From: Promicromonospora sp042731755
Lineage (GTDB): Bacteria; Actinomycetota; Actinomycetes; Actinomycetales; Cellulomonadaceae
Reading direction: 5' to 3'
Assembly: GCF_042731755.1 (NCBI RefSeq)
Contig: NZ_JBHWLR010000004.1
Location: 248,001 to 312,000 of the forward strand
Length of the DNA: 64,000 bases
In this document: in pieces, positions 24,193 to 32,731 of the stretch
Numbering within the stretch: position 1 is the stretch's first letter
How the letters are laid out: every line of letters begins with the position of its first letter
Position numbers and translations under genes: made by a program
Notes under the pieces: model-generated
Databases searched by the model: none
The model's input: the letters and a program-made list of their open reading frames with translations, nothing else
Told to the model about the DNA's origin: nothing

Positions 24193-26775
24193 TCACGACG
24201 CGGCCCAGCGGATCGCCGTCCCCGCCTGGCTCAGGCCGCCCCTGGGATGGGTGCGGAAGAAGACCGAGGTGCCGAACACGAACGCCCGCGCCTGTCCCAC
24301 TTCGCCGGACACGGCAGCAGCCTGCCCGTCGGCCGCCGCCGGCCCGCCGCCGTCCTCCGCGGACGACCAGTGGCCGGCGAGGAAGCTGCCGTAGGTGAGC
24401 TCCGCCGTGGTGCCCCGACCGAGGCCCGTGAACCACACGGCCGGGTAGACGAACCCCTGCTCCTGCGGGTGGTCGTCCAGCACGTCGCCCGGGGCGTCGG
24501 TCTCGATGATGCCGTTGCCGGCCGCGTCGCCCGTCACCGCGGTGCCGCTGACCAGGCCGTACGACTCCGCGGCCGCGAACGCGCCGGCCCCGCGCCCGAC
24601 GATGGCGCCGCCGTCGCGCAACCAGGACCGGACGAACGCGTGGCCGGCCGACCCCGCGGGCAGGTCCAGGGACGAGCCCACCCACAGGACGTCGGCGCCC
24701 TCGAGACCCGTCGGCCGGCCCGCCGCCGCGCTCGTGCCGATCCCTCTCGCCGAGACCGCGACCAGGTCGTCGAAGCCGAGCGCCAGGAGCGACAGCCGGT
24801 CGTCCTGGTCGCCCACGTAAGCGATCCTCAGGTCCTCGGCCGGCTCCCCCGCCGTCCAGTCGGCGCGCGACGCCGCCGTGAAGTCGATGCCGTACCGGTC
24901 GGCCACGTCGTGGGCGGCCCCGTGCCCGCGCGGCCCGACGACGGCGCGCCCGTCCGCCGTGAGCCGCACCTTGACGCCCTGGCCCAGCAGGTCGTTCAGG
25001 GCGCGCTGGTCCGCGACGCCGGCCAGGTCGAAGCCGACGTAGGGCTGCCCGTCCGGCACGTCGCCGCGCTCGCGCCCCTCGCGGACGGGGACGGTCCGGC
25101 CCACCGGGCCGTCCGTGGTGGCGCCCACCCGGTCCACCGTCGCGCCCCACAGGGCCGCGAGCGACCACGCCGAGACGTCGTACATGGCGGGGACCTTGGC
25201 GGAGATGTCCGAGCCGGGGCCGAGCAGCGAGCTCGCCAGGCCGCGCAGGGGCTGGTGCAGGTCCACGACGTACGAGCCGGCGGGGTAGGTGGTGCCCGTG
25301 CCCGCGACGTGCGCGGGCGCGGCCAGCCGCCCCACCTCGATGCCGTGGAACAGGAGCGTGTCCACGAGATCCTCGGCGTCGCTCGCCGACCGCTGACCCG
25401 GGCCCGCCGGGATCACGTACGCGCGCGGCAGCCGCACCGTCTCCTGGTCGTCCGCCCGGTCCCAGAGCCGTTTCCACTCGTCCGGGCCGGGCACGCCGTC
25501 GATGTTCCGGGTGGTCAGCGCAACCTTCGGCGCACCCGCCACCCCACGGCGGAACAGCTCGACCTGGTTCGCGAGCATGGCGTCCGAGTGGGTCCGGACG
25601 TAGTCGATCATCGACGTCATCGTCGTGACGGCCACCTCGGTGTCCACCGCCGAGTCGGCCCGCGTCGTGGTGGGGCCCGTGCGGCCCAGCGGCAGCTCGA
25701 CGGTCGTGGTCACCGCGCCCTGCAGGGACGCGTACTGCGCGGTGAACACCGGCGGGTAGTCGTCCCAGCCCGACGGCGTGTCCCGGTAGGGAATCCTGAC
25801 GAACCCGGTGTCCTCCTCGACCGCGTCGCCCGTGTCGGGGTCGTAGGAGGTGTTGCCGTCGATGTCGGCCGCGACGACGTCGTCCTCCACCCGGCGCGCG
25901 ATCGCGTAGGCGTGCGGCACCAGCAGGTCGTACTCGTAGCTCTCGCCGTGCGGCGGGCCCGCCGGCTCGACCTGGAGCACGTCGGTGTAGCCGTGGAAGT
26001 CCGCCGCGAACAGCGGCTGCACCGCCTGGACGGTGCGCACGTACGAGCGCGCCTCCGGGGTGGCGAGCGTGATCATGTCGCGGTTCGCGTCGAGGCCCAG
26101 GGACGTCTCCCGGGTCGCGTGGGTGCGCCCGTCCGGGTTGAGCGTCAGGCTGAACACGAATCGGTGGCGCGCCAGGGTCTCCCGCGTCGCGCGGTCGTCC
26201 GCCGTGGCCAGGCGCTCGATGACGCGCAGCGCCGCGTCGGTGCCCTCCCACTCGTCGCCGTGGATGTTGGCGCTCATCCAGACCGGGGTCTTGTAGCCCG
26301 CGCGCAGGGCGGTGTCGCGCGCGGCGCGGTCCGGCCGCTCCCGGATCTCCGTGCGCCACGCGGCCTGCCGCGCGGTCTCCGACCGGCGCTCCGGGGCCGT
26401 CACGGTGACCAGGTAGAGGTCGCGGCCCTCGGTCGACTGCCCCACCACCTGCGTCGAGACCCGGTCGCTCCGGTCCATCAGCCGCGTCAGGCGCGGCGCC
26501 AGGTCCGCGTGGCTGACCGTGCCGTTGCGCTCCGTGGCGTCGCGCTCGACCGCGGGATAGACCCGCAGGTCGGGCTGGTACGGGTACGACGTCGGCAGGC
26601 GCAGCCCGGCCTCGCCGCTCGGCACCGGCTCGGGCGGCAGGTAGGAGGCGACGAACGCGCCGGGGTCCGTGGGGCCGTCCGCCGGGCCGGTCCGCGCCAC
26701 GGCGGGCGCGCCGAGGACGCCGACGGCGAGCGTCGCACCGGTCAGCGCGGCGAGCAGGCGAGTACGAACGAGCAA
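24193..26775 (-). CDS. Secreted M14-family zinc carboxypeptidase
   Basis: I place the start at TTG 26775 because GGGAGG lies 7 bases upstream; ATG 26814 would add 13 residues without a good site. The 860-residue product has a signal peptide (LLAALTGATLAVGVLGAPAVA). The M14 zinc site is NIHGDEWEG (His and Glu), the substrate-binding Asn/Arg are in TLNPDGRTHATRE, the third ligand region is ADFHGYTD, and the catalytic Glu is in TTTVELPLGR. A large C-terminal region of about 450 residues looks like a glutamine-amidotransferase-like beta-sandwich used for substrate binding. It trims C-terminal residues from peptides outside the cell. Confidence 0.87.
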   Translation of the reverse strand: MLVRTRLLAALTGATLAVGVLGAPAVARTGPADGPTDPGAFVASYLPPEPVPSGEAGLRLPTSYPYQPDLRVYPAVERDATERNGTVSHADLAPRLTRLMDRSDRVSTQVVGQSTEGRDLYLVTVTAPERRSETARQAAWRTEIRERPDRAARDTALRAGYKTPVWMSANIHGDEWEGTDAALRVIERLATADDRATRETLARHRFVFSLTLNPDGRTHATRETSLGLDANRDMITLATPEARSYVRTVQAVQPLFAADFHGYTDVLQVEPAGPPHGESYEYDLLVPHAYAIARRVEDDVVAADIDGNTSYDPDTGDAVEEDTGFVRIPYRDTPSGWDDYPPVFTAQYASLQGAVTTTVELPLGRTGPTTTRADSAVDTEVAVTTMTSMIDYVRTHSDAMLANQVELFRRGVAGAPKVALTTRNIDGVPGPDEWKRLWDRADDQETVRLPRAYVIPAGPGQRSASDAEDLVDTLLFHGIEVGRLAAPAHVAGTGTTYPAGSYVVDLHQPLRGLASSLLGPGSDISAKVPAMYDVSAWSLAALWGATVDRVGATTDGPVGRTVPVREGRERGDVPDGQPYVGFDLAGVADQRALNDLLGQGVKVRLTADGRAVVGPRGHGAAHDVADRYGIDFTAASRADWTAGEPAEDLRIAYVGDQDDRLSLLALGFDDLVAVSARGIGTSAAAGRPTGLEGADVLWVGSSLDLPAGSAGHAFVRSWLRDGGAIVGRGAGAFAAAESYGLVSGTAVTGDAAGNGIIETDAPGDVLDDHPQEQGFVYPAVWFTGLGRGTTAELTYGSFLAGHWSSAEDGGGPAAADGQAAAVSGEVGQARAFVFGTSVFFRTHPRGGLSQAGTAIRWAAS

Positions 26776-26890
26776 CGGTGCCTCCCAGCGACAACGCGGC
26801 CCAGTCTGGACCATGACGCGGGGGAAGTGGGAGCGGACGCCGGCCGACTATCCCGTTGACCGGCCCGGGACCGGAGGGTGCACTGGTCCC

Positions 26891-27469
26891 ATGACGACAG
26901 AGCGATGGACCTCAGCGACCGTGTACCCCGACATGTGGGCGGACCCGGACGACGACCCGCGTGAGGCGCTGTCCGACCCGGTCGGCGAGAAGGAGACCCT
27001 CTGGAACTACCTCAAGCACTACCGGCTCACGCTGGAGATGAAGTGCGACGGGCTCGACGCCGAGCAGCTCGCCCGCCGGTCCGTGCCGCCGTCGACCATG
27101 TCGCTGCTGGGGCTGGTGCGGCACCTGGCGCACGTGGAGCAGACCTGGTTCCAGCGGGTGCTGCAGGAGCAGCCGGACCTGCCCAAGCTGTTCGGCAAGT
27201 CGCCGGAGAACCCGGACGCGGACTTCGACGGCGCCGTGGCCGACCCTGCCGTCGTCGAGGACGCGTGGGAGAACTGGCGGCGCGAGGTCCGGGACGCCGA
27301 CACCTGGATGGAGACCCTGCCCGAGGACGGGCTGGGCGCGACCGTCACCCGCGGCGACGAGCAGATCCCGGTCCGGGACGTGCTGGTGCACATGATCGAG
27401 GAGTACTCCCGGCACGTGGGCCACGCCGACCTGCTGCGCGAGTGCGTGGACGGCCGCGTGGGCCAGTAG
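26891..27469 (+). CDS. DinB-family (DUF664) protein
   Basis: The start ATG 26891 gives 192 residues. The four-helix DinB fold shows WNYLKHYRLTLEMKCDGLDAEQLARRSVPPSTMSLLGLVRHLAHVEQTWFQ, with the metal-binding His in RHLAHVE and a second pair in HMIEEYSRHVGHADLLRE near the C-terminus, spaced as in DUF664 members. Some relatives are mycothiol- or bacillithiol-dependent S-transferases; whether this one binds mycothiol cannot be told. It is monocistronic, divergent from the M14 peptidase gene, and meets hppA tail to tail at a hairpin. Confidence 0.85.
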   Translation: MTTERWTSATVYPDMWADPDDDPREALSDPVGEKETLWNYLKHYRLTLEMKCDGLDAEQLARRSVPPSTMSLLGLVRHLAHVEQTWFQRVLQEQPDLPKLFGKSPENPDADFDGAVADPAVVEDAWENWRREVRDADTWMETLPEDGLGATVTRGDEQIPVRDVLVHMIEEYSRHVGHADLLRECVDGRVGQ

Positions 27470-27490
27470 GCACCCTGCCGGGACAGAGCT

Positions 27491-27538
27491 GCGGCGAGGT
27501 AGGACCCCGGCGAGATCGCCGGAGTTCTACCTCGCCGC
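27491..27538. terminator. Bidirectional hairpin between DinB gene and hppA
   Basis: Arms 27491-27513 and 27516-27538 are inverted repeats with 3 mismatches over 23 bases and a 2-base loop. A partial third copy of the arm follows. It lies 21 bases past the DinB-family stop and 15 bases past the hppA stop. Confidence 0.65.
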
Positions 27539-27553
27539 GGTTCTACCTCGGCG

Positions 27554-29857
27554 TCAGACCGCCGCCGCCGTGCGGTCCTGCTCCGCCTGCTGGGCCGCGT
27601 CGACGCGGGACGCCCGCACACGGGACCAGATCACGGCGCCGAACGCCACGGCCGCCGCCACCAGCGCGATGCCGATGCGGAGCGCGTGGTTGGCGTCCGC
27701 CGGGACGCTGATCGCGACGACGGCGGGCGCGATGAGCAGCGCGACCAGGTTCATCACCTTGATCAGCGGGTTGATGGCCGGGCCGGCGGTGTCCTTGAAC
27801 GGGTCGCCCACGGTGTCACCGATGACGGTGGCCGCGTGCGCCTCGGACCCCTTGCCGCCGTACTTGCCGTCCTCGACGATCTTCTTCGCGTTGTCCCAGG
27901 CGCCGCCCGAGTTGGCCAGGAAGATGGCCATGAGCACGCCCGTGCCGATGGCCCCGGCCAGGAAGCCGGCCAGCGGCCCGACGCCGAGCCCGAAGCCCAC
28001 CGCGATGGGCGCGAACGCGGCCAGCAGGCCCGGGGTGACGAGCTCGCGCAGCGAGTCCCGGGTGCAGATGTCCACGACCTTGCCGTACTCGGGACGCTCG
28101 TCGAACGTCATGATGCCCGGGTGCTCGCGGAACTGGCGGCGCACCTCGAACACGATGGCGCCCGCGGCGCGGGTGACGGCGTCGATCGCGAGGCCGGAGA
28201 ACAGGAACACGGTGGCCCCGCCGAGGATCACGCCCACGAGGGTGACCGGCGAGATGATCTCGTAGCTGAGCATCGAGGTCACGAGGCCCGAGCCGACGTT
28301 CCCGACCTGGGCGAGCGCGTGCGACACGGCGTCGGCGTACGAGCCGAACAGCGCCGTCGCGGCGAGCACGGCCGTGGCGATCGCGATGCCCTTGGTGATG
28401 GCCTTGGTGGTGTTGCCCACGGCGTCGAGGTCGGTGAGGATCTGCGCGCCCTCCTCGTCGACGTCGCCGGACATCTCGGCGATGCCCTGCGCGTTGTCGC
28501 TGACCGGGCCGAACGTGTCCATCGCGACGATGACACCGACCGTGGTGAGCAGGCCGCAGCCCGCGAGGGCCACGAGGAACAGGGCGAGCGGGACGGAGCC
28601 GCCGGCCAGCAGGAACACGCCGCAGATCGCGGCGGCGATGATGCCGGCCGTGTAGACCGCGGACTCGAAGCCCACGCCGATGCCGGAGAGCACCACGGTG
28701 GCGGCGCCGGTCCGGGAGGTCTCGGCCACGTGCAGCGTCGGCTTCTTGTCGGTGCCGGTGAAGTAGCCCGTCACCCACAGGATGACGCCCGCGAGGACCA
28801 CGCCGATGAGCACGGCGAGGGCGGAGACGATCCGGGGGTCGGCGGTCACGTCGGTGAGGTCGGCCGTCCCGGTCATCTGGTCGAACGACGACGGCAGGTA
28901 GACGAAGGCCGCGATGCCGGCCAGCACGGCGCCGACGACGGCGGAGATGTAGAACCCGCGGTTGATCGCCGTGAGCCCGCTCTCGGACCCGCGGACCCGC
29001 GTGATGAACACGCCGAGCAGCGCGACGAACGCGCCGATCGCGGTGACGATGAGCGGGAAGACGAGACCCTGCTCGCCCATCGCGGCCTTGCCCAGGATCA
29101 GGGCGGCCACGAGGGTCACGGCGTAGGACTCGAAGAGGTCGGCCGCCATGCCGGCGCAGTCGCCCACGTTGTCGCCCACGTTGTCGGCGATGGTGGCCGC
29201 GTTGCGGGGGTCGTCCTCGGGGATGCCCTGCTCGACCTTGCCGACCAGGTCGGCGCCGACGTCGGCCGCCTTGGTGAAGATGCCGCCGCCCACGCGCATG
29301 AACATGGCGAGCAGGGCGGCGCCGAAGCCGAAGCCCTCCAGGACGGCGGGCGCGTCGACGTCGTACACGAGCACGACGAGCGCGGCGCCGAGCAGGCCCA
29401 GGCCCACCACGGACATGCCGACCACGCCGCCGGTGCGGAAGGCGATGCGGGCGCCCTCGGCCCGGCCGCCCGGACGGGTGGCGGCCGAGGCGACGCGGAC
29501 GTTCGCCCGGACCGCGAGCCACATGCCCAGGTAGCCGATCGCGGCGGAGAACCCGGCGCCGAACAGGAAGGCGATCGAGCGGCCGACCCGCACGCCGCCG
29601 TCGCCCGGCAGCAGGAAGAGCAGAGCGAACACCACCGCGGCGAACAACACGAGGGTGCGGAACTGCCGCTTGAGATAAGCGGAGGCGCCCTCCTGCACGG
29701 CCTGGCCGATGTCCTGCATCTTGGCGGTTCCATCAGGTGCGGCGAGCACCTGGCGGCGCAGCACGAAGGCGCACCCGAGGGCAGCCACCGCGATGACGGC
29801 GATCACCGCCACCGTGGTGTAGCTCCCTGCGCCGAAAACAATGCCGTCTTCGAGCAT
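27554..29857 (-). CDS. hppA: K+-independent membrane proton-pumping pyrophosphatase
   Basis: ATG 29857 follows GAGGAGGAC; the product has 767 residues and about 16 membrane helices. It hydrolyses pyrophosphate at the cytoplasmic face and pumps protons out. The active site motifs are DVGADLVGKVE, DNVGDNVGDCAGMAADLFE and, near the end, DNAKKIVEDGKYGGKGSEAHAATVIGDTVGDPFKDT. The motif VGNTTKAITKG has Lys at the position that is Ala in K+-dependent enzymes, which marks the K+-independent class. Length is normal for actinobacteria. It is downstream of the HAD gene with a 187-bp gap and probably has its own promoter. Confidence 0.96.
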   Translation of the reverse strand: MLEDGIVFGAGSYTTVAVIAVIAVAALGCAFVLRRQVLAAPDGTAKMQDIGQAVQEGASAYLKRQFRTLVLFAAVVFALLFLLPGDGGVRVGRSIAFLFGAGFSAAIGYLGMWLAVRANVRVASAATRPGGRAEGARIAFRTGGVVGMSVVGLGLLGAALVVLVYDVDAPAVLEGFGFGAALLAMFMRVGGGIFTKAADVGADLVGKVEQGIPEDDPRNAATIADNVGDNVGDCAGMAADLFESYAVTLVAALILGKAAMGEQGLVFPLIVTAIGAFVALLGVFITRVRGSESGLTAINRGFYISAVVGAVLAGIAAFVYLPSSFDQMTGTADLTDVTADPRIVSALAVLIGVVLAGVILWVTGYFTGTDKKPTLHVAETSRTGAATVVLSGIGVGFESAVYTAGIIAAAICGVFLLAGGSVPLALFLVALAGCGLLTTVGVIVAMDTFGPVSDNAQGIAEMSGDVDEEGAQILTDLDAVGNTTKAITKGIAIATAVLAATALFGSYADAVSHALAQVGNVGSGLVTSMLSYEIISPVTLVGVILGGATVFLFSGLAIDAVTRAAGAIVFEVRRQFREHPGIMTFDERPEYGKVVDICTRDSLRELVTPGLLAAFAPIAVGFGLGVGPLAGFLAGAIGTGVLMAIFLANSGGAWDNAKKIVEDGKYGGKGSEAHAATVIGDTVGDPFKDTAGPAINPLIKVMNLVALLIAPAVVAISVPADANHALRIGIALVAAAVAFGAVIWSRVRASRVDAAQQAEQDRTAAAV

Positions 29858-30044
29858 CCGTCCTCCTCGACGAGCTCCGGGGCTGTTCCCCCAGATATGA
29901 AATGCCCGGCACAGGCTTGACCCGTGCAAGGCCGATGCGCCCCGCCAGCAACGTCGATGGCGGGAAGAGACCAGAGTCTACCCACATGTGACGACAGTCA
30001 CTATGTCGGAACATCAAGGGCTCCGCACCCTGGTCAGCGAGGTG

Positions 30045-30812
30045 CTACGCGGGCCCTGCGGTGTCGGTCAGCACGCGGATCTGCTGGATCAGCCGGCCAG
30101 AGTCGGTCAGGTCGGGCAGCACCACGTCGGCCCCCGCCTCGGCGAGCCGGTCCGCCGGCGTCGTCCCGGAGGCCACGGCCACGACGCGGGCGCCGCCCTC
30201 GAGCCCGGTGCGCACGTCCTCCAGCGAGTCCCCGACGATCACGGTGTTGCCCTTGTGGAACGTGCCCGTGTACTTGTCGCCGGCGCGCCGCTGGGCGACC
30301 GCCACCAGCGCGGGTCGGTGCGCGTCGTCGGACGAGTAGCCGCCCACCGCGGCGTCGACGTACTGGTCCATGCCGAAGACGCCGAGCTTGATCCGGGCGT
30401 TCTCCTCGAGGTTGCCCGTCAGGACCGTGGTCACCAGGTCGGGCTCGGCCGCGACCGCCTTGAGGGCGCCCATCGCGCCGGGCAGCACGGTCCCGAGGCG
30501 GCGCACGTCGTCGATGTGGGCCGCGAAGCGCACCGGGACCGCCGCGAGCATGCGCGGGAGCAGGTGCTCGGCCTCGTGCTCGGGTACCCCGTTGTCGGCC
30601 AGCAGGCCGCGGATGGCCAGCGGCATCGTCACGCCGGTCCCCTTGGCCGGGAGGCGTTCGGCGGGTCGTCCCACGACCTCGGCGAACGCCTCCCGGTATG
30701 CCGTCCGGTCCACGTCCCCGACGTAGACGAGGGTGCGATCGATGTCCCAGAGCACGAGGGCCCTGGCATCGCCGGTCCGGACATCGCCACCGGAGGTGGC
30801 AGGGGAGGTCAC
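30045..30812 (-). CDS. HAD-superfamily hydrolase
   Basis: GTG 30812 overlaps the stop of the upstream regulator as GTGA, giving 255 residues. All four HAD motifs are present: LWDIDRTLV (nucleophile Asp23 and Asp25), VLTGN (motif II), a Lys near IKLGVF (motif III) and VGDSLEDVRTGLEGG (motif IV). The helical cap between motifs I and II (AYREAFAEVVGRPAERLPAKGTGVTMPLAIRGLL) is of the beta-phosphoglucomutase/phosphoglycolate type. It is probably a small-molecule phosphatase. The coupling to an XRE regulator suggests both act on one response; the substrate is unknown. Confidence 0.87.
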   Translation of the reverse strand: MTSPATSGGDVRTGDARALVLWDIDRTLVYVGDVDRTAYREAFAEVVGRPAERLPAKGTGVTMPLAIRGLLADNGVPEHEAEHLLPRMLAAVPVRFAAHIDDVRRLGTVLPGAMGALKAVAAEPDLVTTVLTGNLEENARIKLGVFGMDQYVDAAVGGYSSDDAHRPALVAVAQRRAGDKYTGTFHKGNTVIVGDSLEDVRTGLEGGARVVAVASGTTPADRLAEAGADVVLPDLTDSGRLIQQIRVLTDTAGPA

Positions 30813-32455
30813 GACGCCAGGGCCGCGATCCGCTCGGTCAGCACGCGAGCTCCCACGCCGGAGCGCCGGGTGGAACCGCCGCGCCGCAGGTCGGCGGACA
30901 GGTCCCGGAGGTGCTCCCGCAGCCGCGCCGACTGCACGGTCTCCGCGATGCTCACCGCCTCCTCGCCCGTGGCGCAGGCCGCGTCGAGGTCGCCGGCCCG
31001 GGCGTGCGCCTGGGCCGCCCGGCTGAGGAACAGGCCGTGCGTGCGACGCTCGCCCGCCCGCTCGGCCCGGATCGCGTGCCCGAAGCTCTCCACGGCACGC
31101 GCCGTGTTGCCGAGCGCCAGGTGGGCCGAACCGGACTGGCCGTGGATCTCGCCCTCGTTCATCCAGTACAGCCAGTGCGGGTCGTCCTCGCCGCGGCCAC
31201 GTGCGCACAGCTCGGAGGCCTCGCCGAGGGCCCGGCGGGCGGCCTCGCCCTCGCCGGCGGCCGCGTGGCCGCGGGCCTGCCGGGTCAGGAGGGTCGCGGA
31301 GAGGTGCGGCGCGTCCAGGCGGGCGATCCGACGCCGGCCGGCCTCCGCGGCACGCACCGCGTCGCGCGGGTCGCCGCTGGAGTAGCCGTGGATCGCGAGG
31401 TAGGACAGCGCGCCCGCGCCGAGCCGGTCGTCGGCCGCCGCGTGCGCGGCCCGCAGGCCGGCGAGCATGTAGGCGCGCGCCGCGTCCGTGCGCCCCGCGT
31501 CGAACGCGAACCAGCCGGCCTGCGTGGCGGTGTCCGCGGCGACGGCGGCGAGCAGCCGGCCCGTGACCTCGTCGTACGTGCTGCGCTCCAGGATCCGGAC
31601 CACCAGGGCGAGGTGGGCGCGGGCCAGGTCGGCGACGGCCCCGCTGCCCGAGCCCTTGTCCATGACCCGCAGCTCGTCGAGCGTGCCCTGCAGGTGCCCG
31701 CAGAGCTCCAGCGACACCCGGGTGCCGACCGTGGCCCGGCGCAGCGGCTCGGCCTGCTCGGCGTCCCAGCGCTGGATCATCGAGTTCAGCGCGATGCCCG
31801 ACGCCGGCCGCGGCGTGTCCGTCCCGGCGGCGTCGCTCATCGCGGTGGCCGACACGGGCCCGTTCGCGTCCGAGGGCAGCCAGTCCGCCGTGCTGTCGGC
31901 GACGTGCGCCAGGCGGAGCGCGGTGAGCATGCGGTCGGCCGTCCACGGCAGCGTGGGGTCCGGCGCCGTGGGCGTCACGACCACGGGAGCACTGCTGACC
32001 TGGCCGGACGTCGTGGTCCGCGCGGTCTCCGCGGCGTCGGGCAGCGCGCTGATCCCCGGGAGCGGGAGCCGCACCAGGTCCGGCGGCGTGCCCAGCCCCG
32101 TGAGGAACTGGACGACGCGCGAGACGTCGGTCAGGCGGCGGTCACCGCACTCCAGCATCGACAGGTAGGACTGGCTCAGCCCCGTCAGGGCTGCCACGTC
32201 CTCCTGCCGCAGCGGGACGAGCTGCCGCACCATGCGGCTGACCTGACCGAAGTCCCAGTCGGCGAGCGCCGCGCGGACGGCTTCGTCCTGCCAGACCCGT
32301 GCCGGGACGCTGGGCAGCGACACCACGGGAACTGACTCGGTGCGCCGGCACGCGGCACAACGGGCTTCGGAGTTGTAACGGCTGAGGACACAGCCGCATC
32401 GGGCGCAGGTGCGTACGGTTGCACGAGGCACAGGGGGCTCCTGAGGGTCCGGCAT
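30809..32455 (-). CDS. XRE-family regulator with N-terminal zinc ribbon and TPR-like domain
   Basis: ATG 32455 gives 548 residues. Residues 17-36 form a Cys4 zinc ribbon (CARCGC and CAAC), residues about 74-121 a Cro/CI-type helix-turn-helix (LRQEDVAALTGLSQSYLSMLECGDRRL), and from about 200 a long series of helical hairpins rich in Ala/Arg, typical of TPR-type sensor domains in actinobacterial regulators. The protein is cytoplasmic. It overlaps the HAD gene by 4 bases, so one transcript serves both. Two palindromes upstream (32487-32497 and 32600-32617) are candidate operators. The signal sensed by the TPR part is unknown. Confidence 0.85.
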   Translation of the reverse strand: MPDPQEPPVPRATVRTCARCGCVLSRYNSEARCAACRRTESVPVVSLPSVPARVWQDEAVRAALADWDFGQVSRMVRQLVPLRQEDVAALTGLSQSYLSMLECGDRRLTDVSRVVQFLTGLGTPPDLVRLPLPGISALPDAAETARTTTSGQVSSAPVVVTPTAPDPTLPWTADRMLTALRLAHVADSTADWLPSDANGPVSATAMSDAAGTDTPRPASGIALNSMIQRWDAEQAEPLRRATVGTRVSLELCGHLQGTLDELRVMDKGSGSGAVADLARAHLALVVRILERSTYDEVTGRLLAAVAADTATQAGWFAFDAGRTDAARAYMLAGLRAAHAAADDRLGAGALSYLAIHGYSSGDPRDAVRAAEAGRRRIARLDAPHLSATLLTRQARGHAAAGEGEAARRALGEASELCARGRGEDDPHWLYWMNEGEIHGQSGSAHLALGNTARAVESFGHAIRAERAGERRTHGLFLSRAAQAHARAGDLDAACATGEEAVSIAETVQSARLREHLRDLSADLRRGGSTRRSGVGARVLTERIAALAS

Positions 32456-32486
32456 TTCTCTTTTGCCGAGTTCACGGCTCTGGATG

Positions 32487-32497
32487 ACCACAGTGGT
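32487..32497. promoter_or_regulatory. Palindrome upstream of the XRE gene
   Basis: ACCACAGTGGT is an 11-base palindrome 32 bases before the chosen start codon, a place where an autoregulatory operator would be expected. Confidence 0.3.
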
Positions 32498-32599
32498 ATC
32501 ACCCCCACGAGGTCCATGCATCTGGACGGTACTAGGTATTTTCTTCCAGACTCACGGACAACCAGGATCGGCCGTTTTCGCAGGTCAGGCCGATTCTTT

Positions 32600-32617
32600 C
32601 TTGGACAAACGTCCAAG
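32600..32617. promoter_or_regulatory. Perfect inverted repeat upstream of the XRE gene
   Basis: CTTGGAC and GTCCAAG flank AAAC in a locally A/T-rich stretch about 145 bases upstream of the XRE start. It has no T-run and lies 115 bases from the M18 stop, so it looks more like a protein-binding site than a terminator. Confidence 0.35.
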
Positions 32618-32731
32618 TCATGTCCGTATTGCATCAAATGTATACCCGGACAGAACCAACGGAAACATGCAAAAGCGCAGGTCGCCCCGATCAACCGTCC
32701 TTCTCGGCTCGTAGCGGGACGATTCGGCTTT

